64,000 nucleotides of DNA. Source: an uncultured Caulobacterales bacterium (GTDB taxonomy: Bacteria; Pseudomonadota; Alphaproteobacteria; Caulobacterales; Caulobacteraceae). This document shows positions 37,618 through 47,114 of this stretch, piece by piece; position 1 is the first letter of the stretch; each line of letters begins with the position of its first letter. The position numbers and the translations under genes are program-made. The DNA lies in NCBI GenBank assembly GCA_903884425.1, contig CAISEP010000014.1, positions 62,001 to 126,000 on the forward strand, given 5' to 3'. The notes below the pieces were generated by a model, which saw only the letters and a list, made by a program, of their open reading frames with translations, had not been told where the DNA came from and did no database searches.

Positions 37618-37722
37618 TCAGGGGCGCGTTAGTCGACCGGGACGAACGCGCACGGCGCAGCGCTGCGGCACTGCGAGGGCAGCGACGAGCAGAAGGCCAA
37701 TGAGGACGACAGCGTTCAACAT
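37618..37722 (-). CDS. Candidate leu leader peptide (34 aa, branched-chain-rich)
   Basis: A 34-codon frame begins at an ATG with AAGG six bases upstream and stops at a TGA 110 bases before leuA. Residues 5-18 read [14 protein letters not shown], with ten branched-chain residues, followed by a Pro/Arg-rich tail. This is the pattern of ribosome-mediated attenuation leaders of leu and ilv operons, and the IGLLLV segment is close in kind to the IGLLLL of E. coli LeuL. It is short enough to be chance, and the hydrophobic core could also be a small membrane protein. Strength of the case is the match of position, strand and composition. Confidence 0.45.
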   Translation of the reverse strand: MLNAVVLIGLLLVAALAVPQRCAVRVRPGRLTRP

Positions 37723-37835
37723 GGCCGCCTTGTGCCCGTCTTCGGCGCAAGGATCAACCCGAAAATCCGGTCCGGCCGTCCTGTTCGGGCAATTTTCTGC
37801 CTTTCTGTGGCCGTGGGGCCTTTTCCGGGGCCGAA

Positions 37836-39023
37836 ATGCGCGGTAGCACCCGCCCCCTTATGACTCATTCGGCCAATCCCGCTTCCGAGGCCCTCACGTC
37901 GGCGCGCACCCTGGTGGTGAAGGTCGGCTCGGCCCTGCTTGTGGATCCGCGCAAGGGCGATGTGGACCAGGCCTGGCTGCACGGCTTCGCCGCCGATGTG
38001 GGCCGCCTGAGGGCGCGGGGGCAGAGCGTGCTGATCGTGTCCTCCGGTGCCGTGGCCCTGGGACGGCGGCGCCTGGGCCTCAGCCGCCGCAAGCTGGTGC
38101 TCGACGAGAAGCAGGCCGCCGCCGCCGCCGGGCAGAGCCTGTTGATGCGGGCCTGGGAAGAGGCCCTGGCCCCCGTGGGGGCCGTGGCCGCCCAGATCCT
38201 CGTCACCCGCGACGATACCGAGACCCGCCGCCGGTGGCTGAACGCCCGGGCGACGGTGCGCACCCTGCTGGACCTGGGGGCCGTCCCGGTGGTCAACGAG
38301 AACGACACCGTGGCCACGGAGGAGATCCGCTACGGGGACAATGACCGTCTCGCCGCGCGGGTGGCCCAGCTGATCGGCGCGGACCTGCTGGTGCTGCTGT
38401 CCGATGTGGACGGGGTCTATACCGCCGATCCCCGCCGGGACCCCGGGGCCCGCCATCTGCCCCTGATCGATGCCTTCAATCCGGAGCTGGACGCCATGGC
38501 CGAGGGGGCCAACCTGGCCGACGGGGTGGGCACCGGCGGCATGGCCACCAAGATCGCCGCGGCCCGGATCGCCGCGGATGCCGGTTGCGCCACCCTGATC
38601 GGCATGGGCCGCCCGCCCGTCGGGCCGGGGGCGGAGGGCGGACCCCTGGCGCGGATCGAGGCCGGGGCCCGGACCTCCCTGATCCGGTCCAGCCGGTCGC
38701 CGTTGGCTGCCTACAAGCAATGGATCGCAGGCGGCCTGTCGCCGCTGGGGGAGATCGTCATCGATGACGGGGCGCTCCGCGCCCTGGTGGGGGGCAAGAG
38801 CCTGCTGCCCTCCGGGGTGACCGAGGTGCGGGGACAGTTCGGCAAGGGCGATCCCGTCTCGGTCCTGGATGGCACCGGCCGGGAGGTCGCCCGCGGGCTG
38901 GCCGGCTACGACGCCGAGGCGGCCCGCCGCATCCGCGGCCTGCGCAGTGACGCCATCGAGGCGGTTCTGGGCTATGGTGACCGTCCCGAGCTGATCCACC
39001 GCAACGATCTGGTGCTGAGATGA
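37836..39023 (+). CDS. proB: Glutamate 5-kinase
   Basis: 395 residues. It phosphorylates L-glutamate for proline synthesis. Visible: [60 protein letters not shown] and [13 protein letters not shown] for the kinase domain; the C-terminal part is a PUA domain ([21 protein letters not shown]). Start: ATG 37836 gives eight extra residues and sits after GGGG; ATG 37860 is an alternative with no ribosome site. It is coupled to proA by ATGA. It is divergent from the leu operon. Confidence 0.93.
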   Translation: MRGSTRPLMTHSANPASEALTSARTLVVKVGSALLVDPRKGDVDQAWLHGFAADVGRLRARGQSVLIVSSGAVALGRRRLGLSRRKLVLDEKQAAAAAGQSLLMRAWEEALAPVGAVAAQILVTRDDTETRRRWLNARATVRTLLDLGAVPVVNENDTVATEEIRYGDNDRLAARVAQLIGADLLVLLSDVDGVYTADPRRDPGARHLPLIDAFNPELDAMAEGANLADGVGTGGMATKIAAARIAADAGCATLIGMGRPPVGPGAEGGPLARIEAGARTSLIRSSRSPLAAYKQWIAGGLSPLGEIVIDDGALRALVGGKSLLPSGVTEVRGQFGKGDPVSVLDGTGREVARGLAGYDAEAARRIRGLRSDAIEAVLGYGDRPELIHRNDLVLR

Positions 39024-40300
39024 CTGCCGCAAGCCGACTGTCGAGCGATCTGACCGAAGAGATGCTGGCCATGGGGCAGGCGGCCCGTGCCGCGGCGGCG
39101 CGGCTTCGGGACACCACCGCGGACCTGCGGACCCGGGCAATCCGGGAGATGGCCCGGCAGATCCGCCTGGACGCCGGGGCGATCCTCGCCGCCAACCGCG
39201 CTGACCTGGCCGCCGCCGCCGCCCGGCTGACCGGGCCGGAACTGGACCGCCTCGCCCTGGACCCCGCCCGGCTGGAGGGTCTGGCCGCAGGCGTCGATGC
39301 GGTGGCGGACATTCCCGATCCCGTCGGGCAGGAGACCGCCCGCTGGCAGCGTCCCAACGGCCTGGACTTCGCCCGGGTACGGACCCCCATCGGCGTGATC
39401 GCCGTGATCTACGAGAGCCGACCCAATGTGACCGCCGATGCCGCCGCCCTGACCCTGCGGTCGGGCAATGCGGTGATCCTGAGGGGCGGGTCCGAATGCC
39501 TGCAGACGAGCCTCGCCCTCCACGCCGCCATCGTCCGGGCGCTGGAGAGCGTCGGGCTTCCTCCGGCGACGGTCTCGATGGTGCCCACCGCCGACCGCGA
39601 GGCCGTCGGCCTCCTGCTGTCCGGCCTCGGCGGCACGGTGGACCTGCTGATCCCCCGGGGCGGCAAGAGCCTGGTGGCCCGGGTCCGGTCCGAGGCCCGG
39701 GTGGCGGTGCTGGGGCATCTGGAGGGGCTGAACCATGTCTATGTGCACGCCGCCGCCGACCCTGACATCGCCCGCCAGGTGGTGCTGAACAGCAAGATGC
39801 GCCGGGTCTCGGTCTGCGGCGCGGCGGAGACCCTGCTGATCGATGCCCGGATCGCGCCGGAGCTGCTTCCGCGGATCGCGGCGGACCTGACTGCGGCCGG
39901 CTGCGAGCTGCGCGGCGACGGGCGGGCCCGCGCCCTGGTGCCGGAGATGGTGGCCGCGTCGGAGGCCGACTGGACCACCGAATATCTGGCCCCGATCCTG
40001 TCCGTGCGCGTGGTGGACGGCCTCGAGGCGGCGATGGCGCACATCGCCACCTACGGCTCGGGCCACACCGACTGCATCGTCACCGGGGACCCGGCCGCGG
40101 CGGAGGCCTTCACCGCCGGCGTGGATTCCGCCATCGTGCTGGTCAACGTCTCCACCCAGTTCGCGGACGGGGGGGAGTTCGGCTTCGGGGCCGAGATCGG
40201 CATCGCCACCGACCGGCTCCATGCCCGCGGGCCGGTGGGGGCGGAGCAGCTGACAAGCTTCAAATACGTGGTCCGGGGCACCGGCCAGACCCGCCCCTGA
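39020..40300 (+). CDS. proA: Gamma-glutamyl phosphate reductase
   Basis: 426 residues. It reduces gamma-glutamyl phosphate to glutamate semialdehyde with NADPH. Family features: [61 protein letters not shown] with the catalytic Cys, and [17 protein letters not shown] near the C-terminus. The ATG overlaps the proB stop (ATGA), giving the usual proBA operon. The last three bases of the gene sit inside a short tandem repeat described separately. Confidence 0.95.
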   Translation: MTAASRLSSDLTEEMLAMGQAARAAAARLRDTTADLRTRAIREMARQIRLDAGAILAANRADLAAAAARLTGPELDRLALDPARLEGLAAGVDAVADIPDPVGQETARWQRPNGLDFARVRTPIGVIAVIYESRPNVTADAAALTLRSGNAVILRGGSECLQTSLALHAAIVRALESVGLPPATVSMVPTADREAVGLLLSGLGGTVDLLIPRGGKSLVARVRSEARVAVLGHLEGLNHVYVHAAADPDIARQVVLNSKMRRVSVCGAAETLLIDARIAPELLPRIAADLTAAGCELRGDGRARALVPEMVAASEADWTTEYLAPILSVRVVDGLEAAMAHIATYGSGHTDCIVTGDPAAAEAFTAGVDSAIVLVNVSTQFADGGEFGFGAEIGIATDRLHARGPVGAEQLTSFKYVVRGTGQTRP

Positions 40301-40336
40301 TCTCTCGGCCCTGATCTCTTGGCCCTGATCTCTCGC
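40295..40336 (+). repeat. Tandem 14-bp repeat, three copies, spanning the proA stop
   Basis: CCCTGATCTCTCGG, CCCTGATCTCTTGG and CCCTGATCTCTCGC follow directly, with single-base differences. The first copy contains the proA TGA stop, and the rest fill the first half of the 58-base gap before the convergent DUF3443 gene. It looks like a recent slippage expansion; each copy has TGA in it. Confidence 0.75.
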
Positions 40337-40358
40337 TTCCGAGCCCCGGCCCGTCCGG

Positions 40359-41696
40359 TCAGAAGGCGATGAAGGGCCCCACGGTTCCACCGGCGGTGCG
40401 CCCCTCGATGGCAGTGTAGACCTTGCGCCCGTAGAAGAACGGAATGCCCAGGTCGAAGCTGGAGGACGGGGCCTGCAGGGTCTTGCTGTTCGAGGGATTG
40501 TACCCCGTCCCCGGAATCGCCGAGTAGGGGGTGGTCAGCAGGATCTGTGCGCTGTTCAGGGTCAGGTTGACGGCGCTCTGGCCGCTGTTCTGACCGTTCA
40601 CCGTCAGGGCCAGGGACACCGGCGTGGCGGGGCAGTAATAGCCGGTCAGGTTCTTGTCGGTGCAGGCGGTGATGGCACTGTCGACGAAGAACAGGTCGCT
40701 GCTGCCGGAGTCGATGTAGCTCTCCACCAGGTTCTGGCCCTTGTAGACGATGGTCACCAGCCCCGCCCCGTGCGGGCCGGACGAGGTCGAGGTGGGCAGG
40801 ATGGTGGCCGAGCCCAGACCGTTGTTGGTCTCCGTGCCGATCCCGAAATACAGGGTGCCGGTCAGGGTCGAACTTCCGCCGGTCGGGACGGAGGGCAGGG
40901 ACAGGATCGTTCCGTTGTTGTCGGTGGAGAAGGCCGCCACCGGATTGGGCAGCTGCTGGAAAGGCGCGGACGTATTGGCGGCGCGGGTGATGACCGTGCT
41001 GCACCCGCTCGAGGGGCAGTCATAATAGAACGCCGAGCCCTGGTTGACCGATGCGGCGCACAGATTGCCGCAGTCCGTGGTGGTGACGCCGATGCCGAGC
41101 ACTCCGTTGGCACCGAACAGCGCCACCGTGTTGAGGAAGGTCCCCGCGCTGGCCGAGCAGGAGGATGGCGCGGTCGCGAACGGGCCGCTGTCGCCGATAA
41201 CCATCAAGGGAAGCCCGGCGACCTTGCCCCCGCCGAGGGTGAAGTCCGCCTGACGCACCGATCCGAACACGTATCCGTCGACGAACTGGTAGCATTCGCC
41301 CACGGGATTGTTGCTGGCGTCGGTTTCACTGGTGAGGGCTGAGAGCAGGCTGGCATTCAGGGCCGAGGCCTCCATGCGAAGGCCGACCGAGCCGGTGTCC
41401 AGCAGCACATGGTCGATGGTCTGGCAATTGGTGGTGGAGCCGGGCGCACACAGGGTCACGCTGACGAAGGGCTCGTTGTAGGCACCACCCTGCGCCACGA
41501 CGTCCGCGGGTCCGCCGTCGATGATGACGGTGGCGAAGTTGGTGAGGGTCGGCGTGCCGGTGCCGCCGCCGCCGCCGCCGCTTCCGCTGCTTCCCGAACT
41601 TGACGACGATCCACCGCCGCCGCCGCCGCCACAGGCGGCCAGCGTCAGGCAAAGGCACAGGGCGCCGAGGGTGCGGCTCAGACGAATGACGGCCAT
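40359..41696 (-). CDS. DUF3443 lipoprotein, possible aspartic-peptidase fold
   Basis: 445 residues. A lipoprotein signal ends in LTLAAC (lipid Cys 22), followed by a run of Gly/Ser linker. The body has HVLLDTGSVGLR at about residues 96-107 and YIDSGSSDLFF at about 327-337, the two D-T/S-G motifs expected in a bilobed pepsin-like protease, and GANGVLGIG near residue 195, which resembles the hydrophobic-hydrophobic-Gly stretch after the first lobe. Many Cys pairs suggest disulfides, fitting an extracytoplasmic place. DUF3443 is an uncharacterised family often next to DUF2844, as here. Proteolysis is inference. It converges on proA. Confidence 0.8.
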   Translation of the reverse strand: MAVIRLSRTLGALCLCLTLAACGGGGGGGSSSSSGSSGSGGGGGGTGTPTLTNFATVIIDGGPADVVAQGGAYNEPFVSVTLCAPGSTTNCQTIDHVLLDTGSVGLRMEASALNASLLSALTSETDASNNPVGECYQFVDGYVFGSVRQADFTLGGGKVAGLPLMVIGDSGPFATAPSSCSASAGTFLNTVALFGANGVLGIGVTTTDCGNLCAASVNQGSAFYYDCPSSGCSTVITRAANTSAPFQQLPNPVAAFSTDNNGTILSLPSVPTGGSSTLTGTLYFGIGTETNNGLGSATILPTSTSSGPHGAGLVTIVYKGQNLVESYIDSGSSDLFFVDSAITACTDKNLTGYYCPATPVSLALTVNGQNSGQSAVNLTLNSAQILLTTPYSAIPGTGYNPSNSKTLQAPSSSFDLGIPFFYGRKVYTAIEGRTAGGTVGPFIAF

Positions 41697-41698
41697 GG

Positions 41699-42229
41699 TC
41701 AGTGGAGGTCCTTCTCGCTGACGCCGGTCGGCAGGGCCTGCGGCAGATAGGCGATGCCGGAAAAGGCCCCGGAATGGCCGCTGGAGCGCATCACGAAATC
41801 CGACCGCTGGACGGCGAGGGGGTGGCGGCGAAAGCGCCCCCGGACCGGGGCGTTGTCGGCCTGAACCGCGTCGAAGTGCCCGCCCAGCAGCTGGCGCAGG
41901 TCCGGCCGACCCGGCCCGTTCCAGCCGACGGCGAACACGGTCCCGTCCGCCGTCGCGTATTGCCGCACCTCGCCGCCATTGGCCAGGGTCAGGGAATGGA
42001 CCGTGTAGTTGGTGGCCGGAAGGCTGCGGAGCTTGGCATGCATGCGGGCTCCGTCCGCGACGACGCTGGCATACTTGCCGCCGAGCTCCGCCTGGCTCGC
42101 CACCGGGGCGGCCAGCGACAGGACCGCCGCCGCAATGGCGACCAGCCCGGCCCGGATGCGTGCCAGCGGGAAACGGCGGTCCTGCAGATCGCCACCAAAA
42201 GCCTCTGCGCCTGGACCGTCCCTGTTCAT
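41699..42229 (-). CDS. DUF2844 exported protein
   Basis: About 176 residues with an N-terminal signal peptide (LVAIAAAVLSLAAPVASQAE). The body YTVHSLTLANGGEVRQYATADGTVFAVGWNGPGRPDLRQLLGGHFDAV matches the DUF2844 family, whose members are commonly encoded next to DUF3443, as here, two bases upstream of it. Function unknown. The ATG at 42229 has only a weak ribosome site; an upstream start at 42292 would put a charged stretch before the signal. Confidence 0.75.
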   Translation of the reverse strand: MNRDGPGAEAFGGDLQDRRFPLARIRAGLVAIAAAVLSLAAPVASQAELGGKYASVVADGARMHAKLRSLPATNYTVHSLTLANGGEVRQYATADGTVFAVGWNGPGRPDLRQLLGGHFDAVQADNAPVRGRFRRHPLAVQRSDFVMRSSGHSGAFSGIAYLPQALPTGVSEKDLH

Positions 42230-42396
42230 TCGCTCACGCCCTTTTACGCGGCCGACGCGGCGCACCGGATCCGACCGCCTGCCATTCGACAATGATTCCA
42301 GCCTAGGTCCCGAATGATGAACACGGAATTTAGACCTAAAGGCGGAGATAACATCTCATTGACGAAGGATTCGGGGGCGCTGTACCGGGCGCGCGC

Positions 42397-43626
42397 CTAG
42401 TCTGTGCCCAGTTCGACCGGACGGGCGTTGGCGCTGTTGGATCCGCCCAGGAACTTCTTCACGTTGCGGGCGGCCTGGCGGATGCGGTGCTCGTTCTCCA
42501 CCAGCCCGATGCGGACATATCCCTCGCCATATTCGCCGAAGCCGACGCCCGGGGCGACGGCCACTCCGGCCTCCTCCATCAGGCGCTTGGCGAACAGCAG
42601 CGAGCCCCCGTCCCGGTGCATCTCCGGGATCGGCGCCCAGGCGAACATCGAGGCGGGCGGGGCGGGAATGTCCCAGCCCGCCTGCTTCATGGCCTTCACC
42701 AGGGTGTCGCGGCGGCCCTTGTAGATGGCGCGGATGTCGTCGACGCAGTCCTGCGGCCCGTTCAGGGCGGCGGCGGCCGCCACCTGGATCGGGGTGAAGG
42801 CCCCGTAGTCCAGATAGGACTTCACCCGGGCCAGCGCCGCGCACATGCGGGCATTGCCCACCACCATGCCCACCCGCCAGCCGGCCATGGCGTAGGTCTT
42901 GGACAGGCTGTTGACCTCCACGGCCAGGTCCTTGGCCCCCTCCACCTGCAGGATCGAGGGGGGCGGGTTGTTGTCGAAATAGATTTCCGAATAGGCCACG
43001 TCCGACAGGATCAGCAGGTCGTGCTTCTGCGCCAGCTTCACCGCCTCGCGGTAGAAGTCGAGGTCCACCCACTGGGCCGTGGGGTTGGACGGGTAGGAGA
43101 CGATCAGCACCGACGGCGGCGGGGCCGAATGCTTCACCGCCCGGCTCACCCCCGCCAGATACTCCTCCGGCGACAGGGCTGGCACGTGGCGGATGACGCC
43201 GCCGGCGATGATGAACCCATAGGCGTGGATCGGATAGGCCGGGTTCGGGCAGATGATCACGTCGCCGGGGGAGGTGAGGGCCTGGGCGAGGTTGGCGAAC
43301 CCTTCCTTGGAGCCGAGCGTCGCCACCACCTCGGTGTCCGGGTTCAGCTTCACCCCGAACCGTTTGTCGTAATAGCCCGCCATGGCCCGGCGCAGGCCCG
43401 GAATGCCCTTGGAGGCGGAATAGCGCCCGGCCTTGGGGTCCCGCGCGGTCTCGATCAGCTTGTCGACGATGTGCTTGGGCGTCGGCATGTCCGGATTGCC
43501 CATGCCGAAATCGATGATGTCCATGCCCTCGGCCCGAAGCTTGGCCTTGAGCTTGTTCACCTCCTCGAAGACGTAGGGCGGCAGGCGCCGGATCTTGTGG
43601 AATTCCTGTTGCTGGGTGAAGGACAC
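42397..43626 (-). CDS. alaC: Alanine/glutamate-pyruvate aminotransferase, AlaC-like
   Basis: 409 residues. The start RLPPYVFEEVNKLKAKLRAEG and GMGNPDMPTPKHIVDKL closely follow E. coli AlaC; YSASKGIPGLRRA, SKEGFANL, NPAYPIHAYGFIIAG and SLSKTYAMAGWRVG (PLP-binding Lys) are all in order. It makes alanine from pyruvate and glutamate, with PLP. The GTG at 43626 begins five bases after the chorismate mutase stop, with no strong ribosome site, suggesting coupling. The chorismate mutase next door suggests aromatic amino acid use cannot be excluded. Confidence 0.85.
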   Translation of the reverse strand: MSFTQQQEFHKIRRLPPYVFEEVNKLKAKLRAEGMDIIDFGMGNPDMPTPKHIVDKLIETARDPKAGRYSASKGIPGLRRAMAGYYDKRFGVKLNPDTEVVATLGSKEGFANLAQALTSPGDVIICPNPAYPIHAYGFIIAGGVIRHVPALSPEEYLAGVSRAVKHSAPPPSVLIVSYPSNPTAQWVDLDFYREAVKLAQKHDLLILSDVAYSEIYFDNNPPPSILQVEGAKDLAVEVNSLSKTYAMAGWRVGMVVGNARMCAALARVKSYLDYGAFTPIQVAAAAALNGPQDCVDDIRAIYKGRRDTLVKAMKQAGWDIPAPPASMFAWAPIPEMHRDGGSLLFAKRLMEEAGVAVAPGVGFGEYGEGYVRIGLVENEHRIRQAARNVKKFLGGSNSANARPVELGTD

Positions 43627-43631
43627 GGGCG

Positions 43632-43952
43632 TCAGTTCCGGGCTATGGCTTCGTGGTGGCGGATGACTTCCTGGACGATGAAGGCCAGGAACTTCTCGGC
43701 GAAGGCGGGGTCGAGATGGGCCCCCTCGGCCAGGGACCGAAGGCGGGCGATCTGCTGGGCCTCCCGTGCCGGGTCCGCCGGGGGCAGGGCGAAACGGGCC
43801 TTCAGCCGGCCCACCTTCTGGGTGCACTTGAACCGTTCCGCCAGGAGGTGGATGAGGGCCGCGTCGATATTGTCGATGCTGCCCCGCAGGGCGTCGAGCT
43901 CGCCCCGCCACTCAGGGGTTTCGGTCGCGGTCGGGGCGGTCTCTGACGGCAT
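43632..43952 (-). CDS. Chorismate mutase, AroQ type
   Basis: 106 residues. The all-helical AroQ fold is visible as LDALRGSIDNIDAALIHLLAERF near residues 20-42, with the Arg and Lys that hold chorismate (K in KVGRLKARF), and a later EKFLAFIVQEVIRHHE. It turns chorismate into prephenate, the branch to Phe and Tyr. It stands alone, not fused to a dehydratase or DAHP synthase, and precedes the aminotransferase by five bases. No signal peptide, so it is cytosolic. Confidence 0.88.
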   Translation of the reverse strand: MPSETAPTATETPEWRGELDALRGSIDNIDAALIHLLAERFKCTQKVGRLKARFALPPADPAREAQQIARLRSLAEGAHLDPAFAEKFLAFIVQEVIRHHEAIARN

Positions 43953-43982
43953 GGTTCGGTCCTGGGAAAGGCGTTGCAGGGC

Positions 43983-45233
43983 TCAGACCAGTCGCGGCGG
44001 ATAGCCGGACTTGCGAAGCATCTCGATCACGTCGCGGGTGTGCTGGGCGTCGCGGGTCTCGATCTGGATGTCGAACTCCGCCCCCTTGGCCGGGACGTCC
44101 AGCGCCAGCCGGTTGTGGTCGAAGCTGATGATGTTGCCGCCCGCATCGCCGATCAGGTTGGCGATCATGGCCAGGAGGCCCGGCCGGTCGTCGCCCGCCA
44201 GACGCACGGTGACGATCCGCTGCTCCCGCACCAGCTCCCGGGTCAGGACCGAGGCCAGCAGGCGGCTGTCGATATTGCCGCCGCACAGGATCAGCCCGAC
44301 CTTCTGGCCGCGGAAGATTTCCGGATGCGACAGGAGCGCGGCCAGGGACGCAGCACCCGCGCCCTCGGCCACGGTCTTTTCCACGTTGCAGTAGAGGGCG
44401 ATGGCGGATTCGAAATCCGCCTCCTCGATCAGCAGCACGTCCTCGATCAGGGGGCGGGCGGCGGCATAGGTCAGGTCGCCCACCTGCTTGACGGCGATGC
44501 CCTCGGCGATGGTCTGGCCGCCCAGGCGCGCGGGGATGTTGCGCCACCGGGCGGTGAAGGACGGGTACATGGCCGGTTCCACCCCGAAGATGCGGATGTC
44601 CGGCCGGAGGGTCTTGGCCGCCATGGCCATGCCCGCGATCAGGCCGCCCCCGCCGATGGGGATGGGCAGGATGTCGAGGTCGGGCACATCCTCCAGCATC
44701 TCCAGCGCCACCGTGCCCTGTCCGGCCATGACGTCGAGGTCGTTGAAGGGATGGACGAAGGTCAGGGCCTTCTCCGCGCAGAGCGCCTGGGCGAAGGCAT
44801 TGGCGTCGTCATAGCTGTCGCCCTCCAGGATCACCTCGGCCCCGAAGTTGCGGGTGTGCTGGATCTTCACCATGGGCGTGCCTCTCGGCATGACGATGGT
44901 GGTGGGTACGCCCAGCCGGGCCCCGTGATAGGCGAGGCCCTGGGCGTGATTGCCGGCGCTGGCGGCGATGACGCCGTGGCGGCGCTGGGCGTCGTCCAGC
45001 TGCAAAAGCTTGTTCAGGGCCCCGCGCTCCTTGAAGGCGGCGGTGAACTGCAGGTTCTCGAACTTCACCCAGACCTCGGCGCCGGTGATCTCGGACAGGG
45101 TCCGGGAGTGGCGCATGGGGGTGCGTTCGATCTGGCCCTTCAGGCGGCCTGCGGCGGCGACGATGTCGTCGAAGCTGAGGTTGGCCTGGCGGGTCTGGGG
45201 GCGGGCGGTCATCTGGGACTCGGTCGAGGTCAT
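43983..45233 (-). CDS. ilvA: Threonine ammonia-lyase with C-terminal ACT domain
   Basis: 416 residues. It deaminates threonine to 2-oxobutyrate, first step to isoleucine. The PLP-binding lysine is in ENLQFTAAFKERGALNKL near residue 62; IGGGGLIAGMAMAAK is the cofactor phosphate loop. A single ACT domain follows after residue 330 (RIVTVRLAGDDRPGLLAMIANL), as in the one-ACT form; E. coli IlvA has two. A start at 45212 is possible. Biosynthetic or catabolic use (TdcB-type with ACT) cannot be settled. Confidence 0.88.
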   Translation of the reverse strand: MTSTESQMTARPQTRQANLSFDDIVAAAGRLKGQIERTPMRHSRTLSEITGAEVWVKFENLQFTAAFKERGALNKLLQLDDAQRRHGVIAASAGNHAQGLAYHGARLGVPTTIVMPRGTPMVKIQHTRNFGAEVILEGDSYDDANAFAQALCAEKALTFVHPFNDLDVMAGQGTVALEMLEDVPDLDILPIPIGGGGLIAGMAMAAKTLRPDIRIFGVEPAMYPSFTARWRNIPARLGGQTIAEGIAVKQVGDLTYAAARPLIEDVLLIEEADFESAIALYCNVEKTVAEGAGAASLAALLSHPEIFRGQKVGLILCGGNIDSRLLASVLTRELVREQRIVTVRLAGDDRPGLLAMIANLIGDAGGNIISFDHNRLALDVPAKGAEFDIQIETRDAQHTRDVIEMLRKSGYPPRLV

Positions 45234-45327
45234 GGTCGGAAGGTCTCGCAGGAACGGGTGGCGATGGGGGCGCGGATCATGGGGTCCCCTGAGCGTCCCG
45301 GTCTGTCTCGACCGGTCATGAACGCGC

Positions 45328-45441
45328 TCAGGGGCGAGGAATTCGCGCGCCGCCCGCGCCCGCCGCCGTCAGCGCATACGCCGCCATCCGCGCGGCCAGG
45401 GCGCGGGTCATGGGGTCTGCGGCGGCGAGGATCGACGTCAT
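45328..45441 (-). CDS. Possible 37-residue small protein, low support
   Basis: An ATG preceded by AGAGAAG and followed by 37 codons, ending in TGA, lies 95 bases upstream of the threonine lyase gene on the same strand. The product is Ala-rich and has no branched-chain run. It may be chance. The remainder of the 423-base gap (45234-45656) shows nothing else I would support. Confidence 0.2.
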   Translation of the reverse strand: MTSILAAADPMTRALAARMAAYALTAAGAGGARIPRP

Positions 45442-45656
45442 GGCTTCTCTTTGCGGCAAAGCCGGGGTGAAAACAACCCGTCCGGAGGGTCATTTTCCCG
45501 CCGATCTGCAAAGAAATTGCGTATGGCCGCCGCATTTGCGGCCGCGGATCGAGGTCCGGGGCCCCTTGTCCGGGGTTTGCCCCGATCCGGCTTGTCATCC
45601 TGCCGGACAGATGCGCCAATTCCGCCGGCAAGGTCCGGGTCCGGCAGGGTGGGTGA

Positions 45657-47051
45657 ATGAGGCAGGTCGTCGACAGCGGGGTCCCCCAGGGCCGCGGCCA
45701 GACCGGGGACCGGGCCTTCTTCGGCCATCCCCGCGGGCTCCTGTACCTCGTCGCCATGGAGGGGTTCGAGCGCTTCTCCTACTACGGCATGCAGGCCCTG
45801 CTGGTGCTCTACATGACCGGACGGCTGTTCAAGCCCGGCGTGGTCGACCACGTGATCGGCTTTGCCCCCTTCCGCGCCGGACTGGAGGCTGTGTTCGGAC
45901 CCCTGACGCTTCAGGCCCTGGCCCTGCAGATCTTCGGGCTCTATGGCGGGCTGGTGTTCCTGCTGCCGGTGGTGGGGGGCTATATCGGCGACCAGTGGCT
46001 GGGGCGGCGGCGGACGGTGATCCTGGGCCTTGTCGTCATGGCGATCGGCCACGGGCTGATGGCCTTCGAGCCCACCTTCCTGTTCGCCCTCGCCACCCTG
46101 CTGGTCGGCAGCGGCCTGCTGAAGGGCAATGTGGCGGCCCAGGTGGGCGGGCTCTATGCGGCCGATGACAGCCGCCGGGACCAGGGCTTCTCGATCTTCC
46201 TGATGTCCTCCAATACCGGGGCGGTGCTGTCGCCGCTCGTCTGTGGGACGCTGGGCGAGCTCTATGGCTGGCATTACGGCTTCGGCTCGGCCGCGGTGGT
46301 GGTGGTGATCGGCCTCGTCATCTATCTGGCGACCCAGCACCGCCTGCCGCCGGACCCGCCCATCCGCCGCACCCGCGCCGTCGTCACGCTGGAGCCCGGA
46401 GACGGGGCGCAGATCGCGGTCCTGGTGATGATCGTGGCCACCTCGTCCCTGTTCTGGGTCGCCCAGTCGCAGATCTGGAACGCCTATCCGGTGTGGGTCC
46501 GGGACCGGGTGGACCGGCACATGTTCGGCCTCGTGGCCCCGGTGACCTGGTTCCAGTCGGTGGACAGCCTCGGTACCATCCTGTTCGGCCCGGTGGTCAT
46601 CTGGCTGTGGGCGCGGCAGCAGAAGGCGGGCACGGAACCGGCGGACGTGACCAAGATCGTCTGGGGGACGCTGGGGTTCGCCGCGTCCGAGCTGCTGCTG
46701 GCCGCCGGGGAGCTCCTGTCGGGCGGGCGGCCGGTGGGGGTGCTCTGGGCCCTGAGCTTTCACATGCTGTCCGCCATCGGCTGGCTCTATGCGGTGCCCG
46801 TGATCGTGGCCCTGGTGGCCCGGGCCGCCCCGTGGAGCATCAAGGCCACGGCCATATCGGCCTATTATTTCGCGATCTTCATCGGCTCCACGGTCAGCGG
46901 GTCTCTGGGCAAGTACTACGGCGTCCTGCCCACCTGGCAGTTCTGGGCCCTGCATGCGGGCTTTGCCGTGGCCTGCAGCCTGATCTTCACGGCCCTGGCG
47001 GTGCCGATGAACCGGCTTCTGTCACGCATGTCCGTGCCCTCGTCGCCTTGA
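45657..47051 (+). CDS. POT-family proton-dependent di/tripeptide transporter
   Basis: 464 residues, about 12-14 membrane spans. MEGFERFSYYGMQALLVLYM near residue 34 is the E-x-x-E-R-F-x-Y-Y-G signature of POT/PTR transporters, which import small peptides with protons at the inner membrane. Another family segment is GGYIGDQWLGRRRTVILGL. The ATG at 45657 follows GGGTGGGTGA. It is followed by an N-acyl-amino acid hydrolase gene, in the same direction, which fits peptide and amino acid use. Confidence 0.88.
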   Translation: MRQVVDSGVPQGRGQTGDRAFFGHPRGLLYLVAMEGFERFSYYGMQALLVLYMTGRLFKPGVVDHVIGFAPFRAGLEAVFGPLTLQALALQIFGLYGGLVFLLPVVGGYIGDQWLGRRRTVILGLVVMAIGHGLMAFEPTFLFALATLLVGSGLLKGNVAAQVGGLYAADDSRRDQGFSIFLMSSNTGAVLSPLVCGTLGELYGWHYGFGSAAVVVVIGLVIYLATQHRLPPDPPIRRTRAVVTLEPGDGAQIAVLVMIVATSSLFWVAQSQIWNAYPVWVRDRVDRHMFGLVAPVTWFQSVDSLGTILFGPVVIWLWARQQKAGTEPADVTKIVWGTLGFAASELLLAAGELLSGGRPVGVLWALSFHMLSAIGWLYAVPVIVALVARAAPWSIKATAISAYYFAIFIGSTVSGSLGKYYGVLPTWQFWALHAGFAVACSLIFTALAVPMNRLLSRMSVPSSP

Positions 47052-47114
47052 CGGGGTTCCGGCCGCAGGCGCACCATCCCGGCCAACAAGACAGGACAAG
47101 GGACGGGGAACGGC

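Noticed and set aside
41560-41640. GCC/CCG triplet runs as a regulatory or unstable repeat
   Set aside because: They encode the Gly/Ser linker after the lipoprotein signal of the DUF3443 gene, a normal low-complexity feature.
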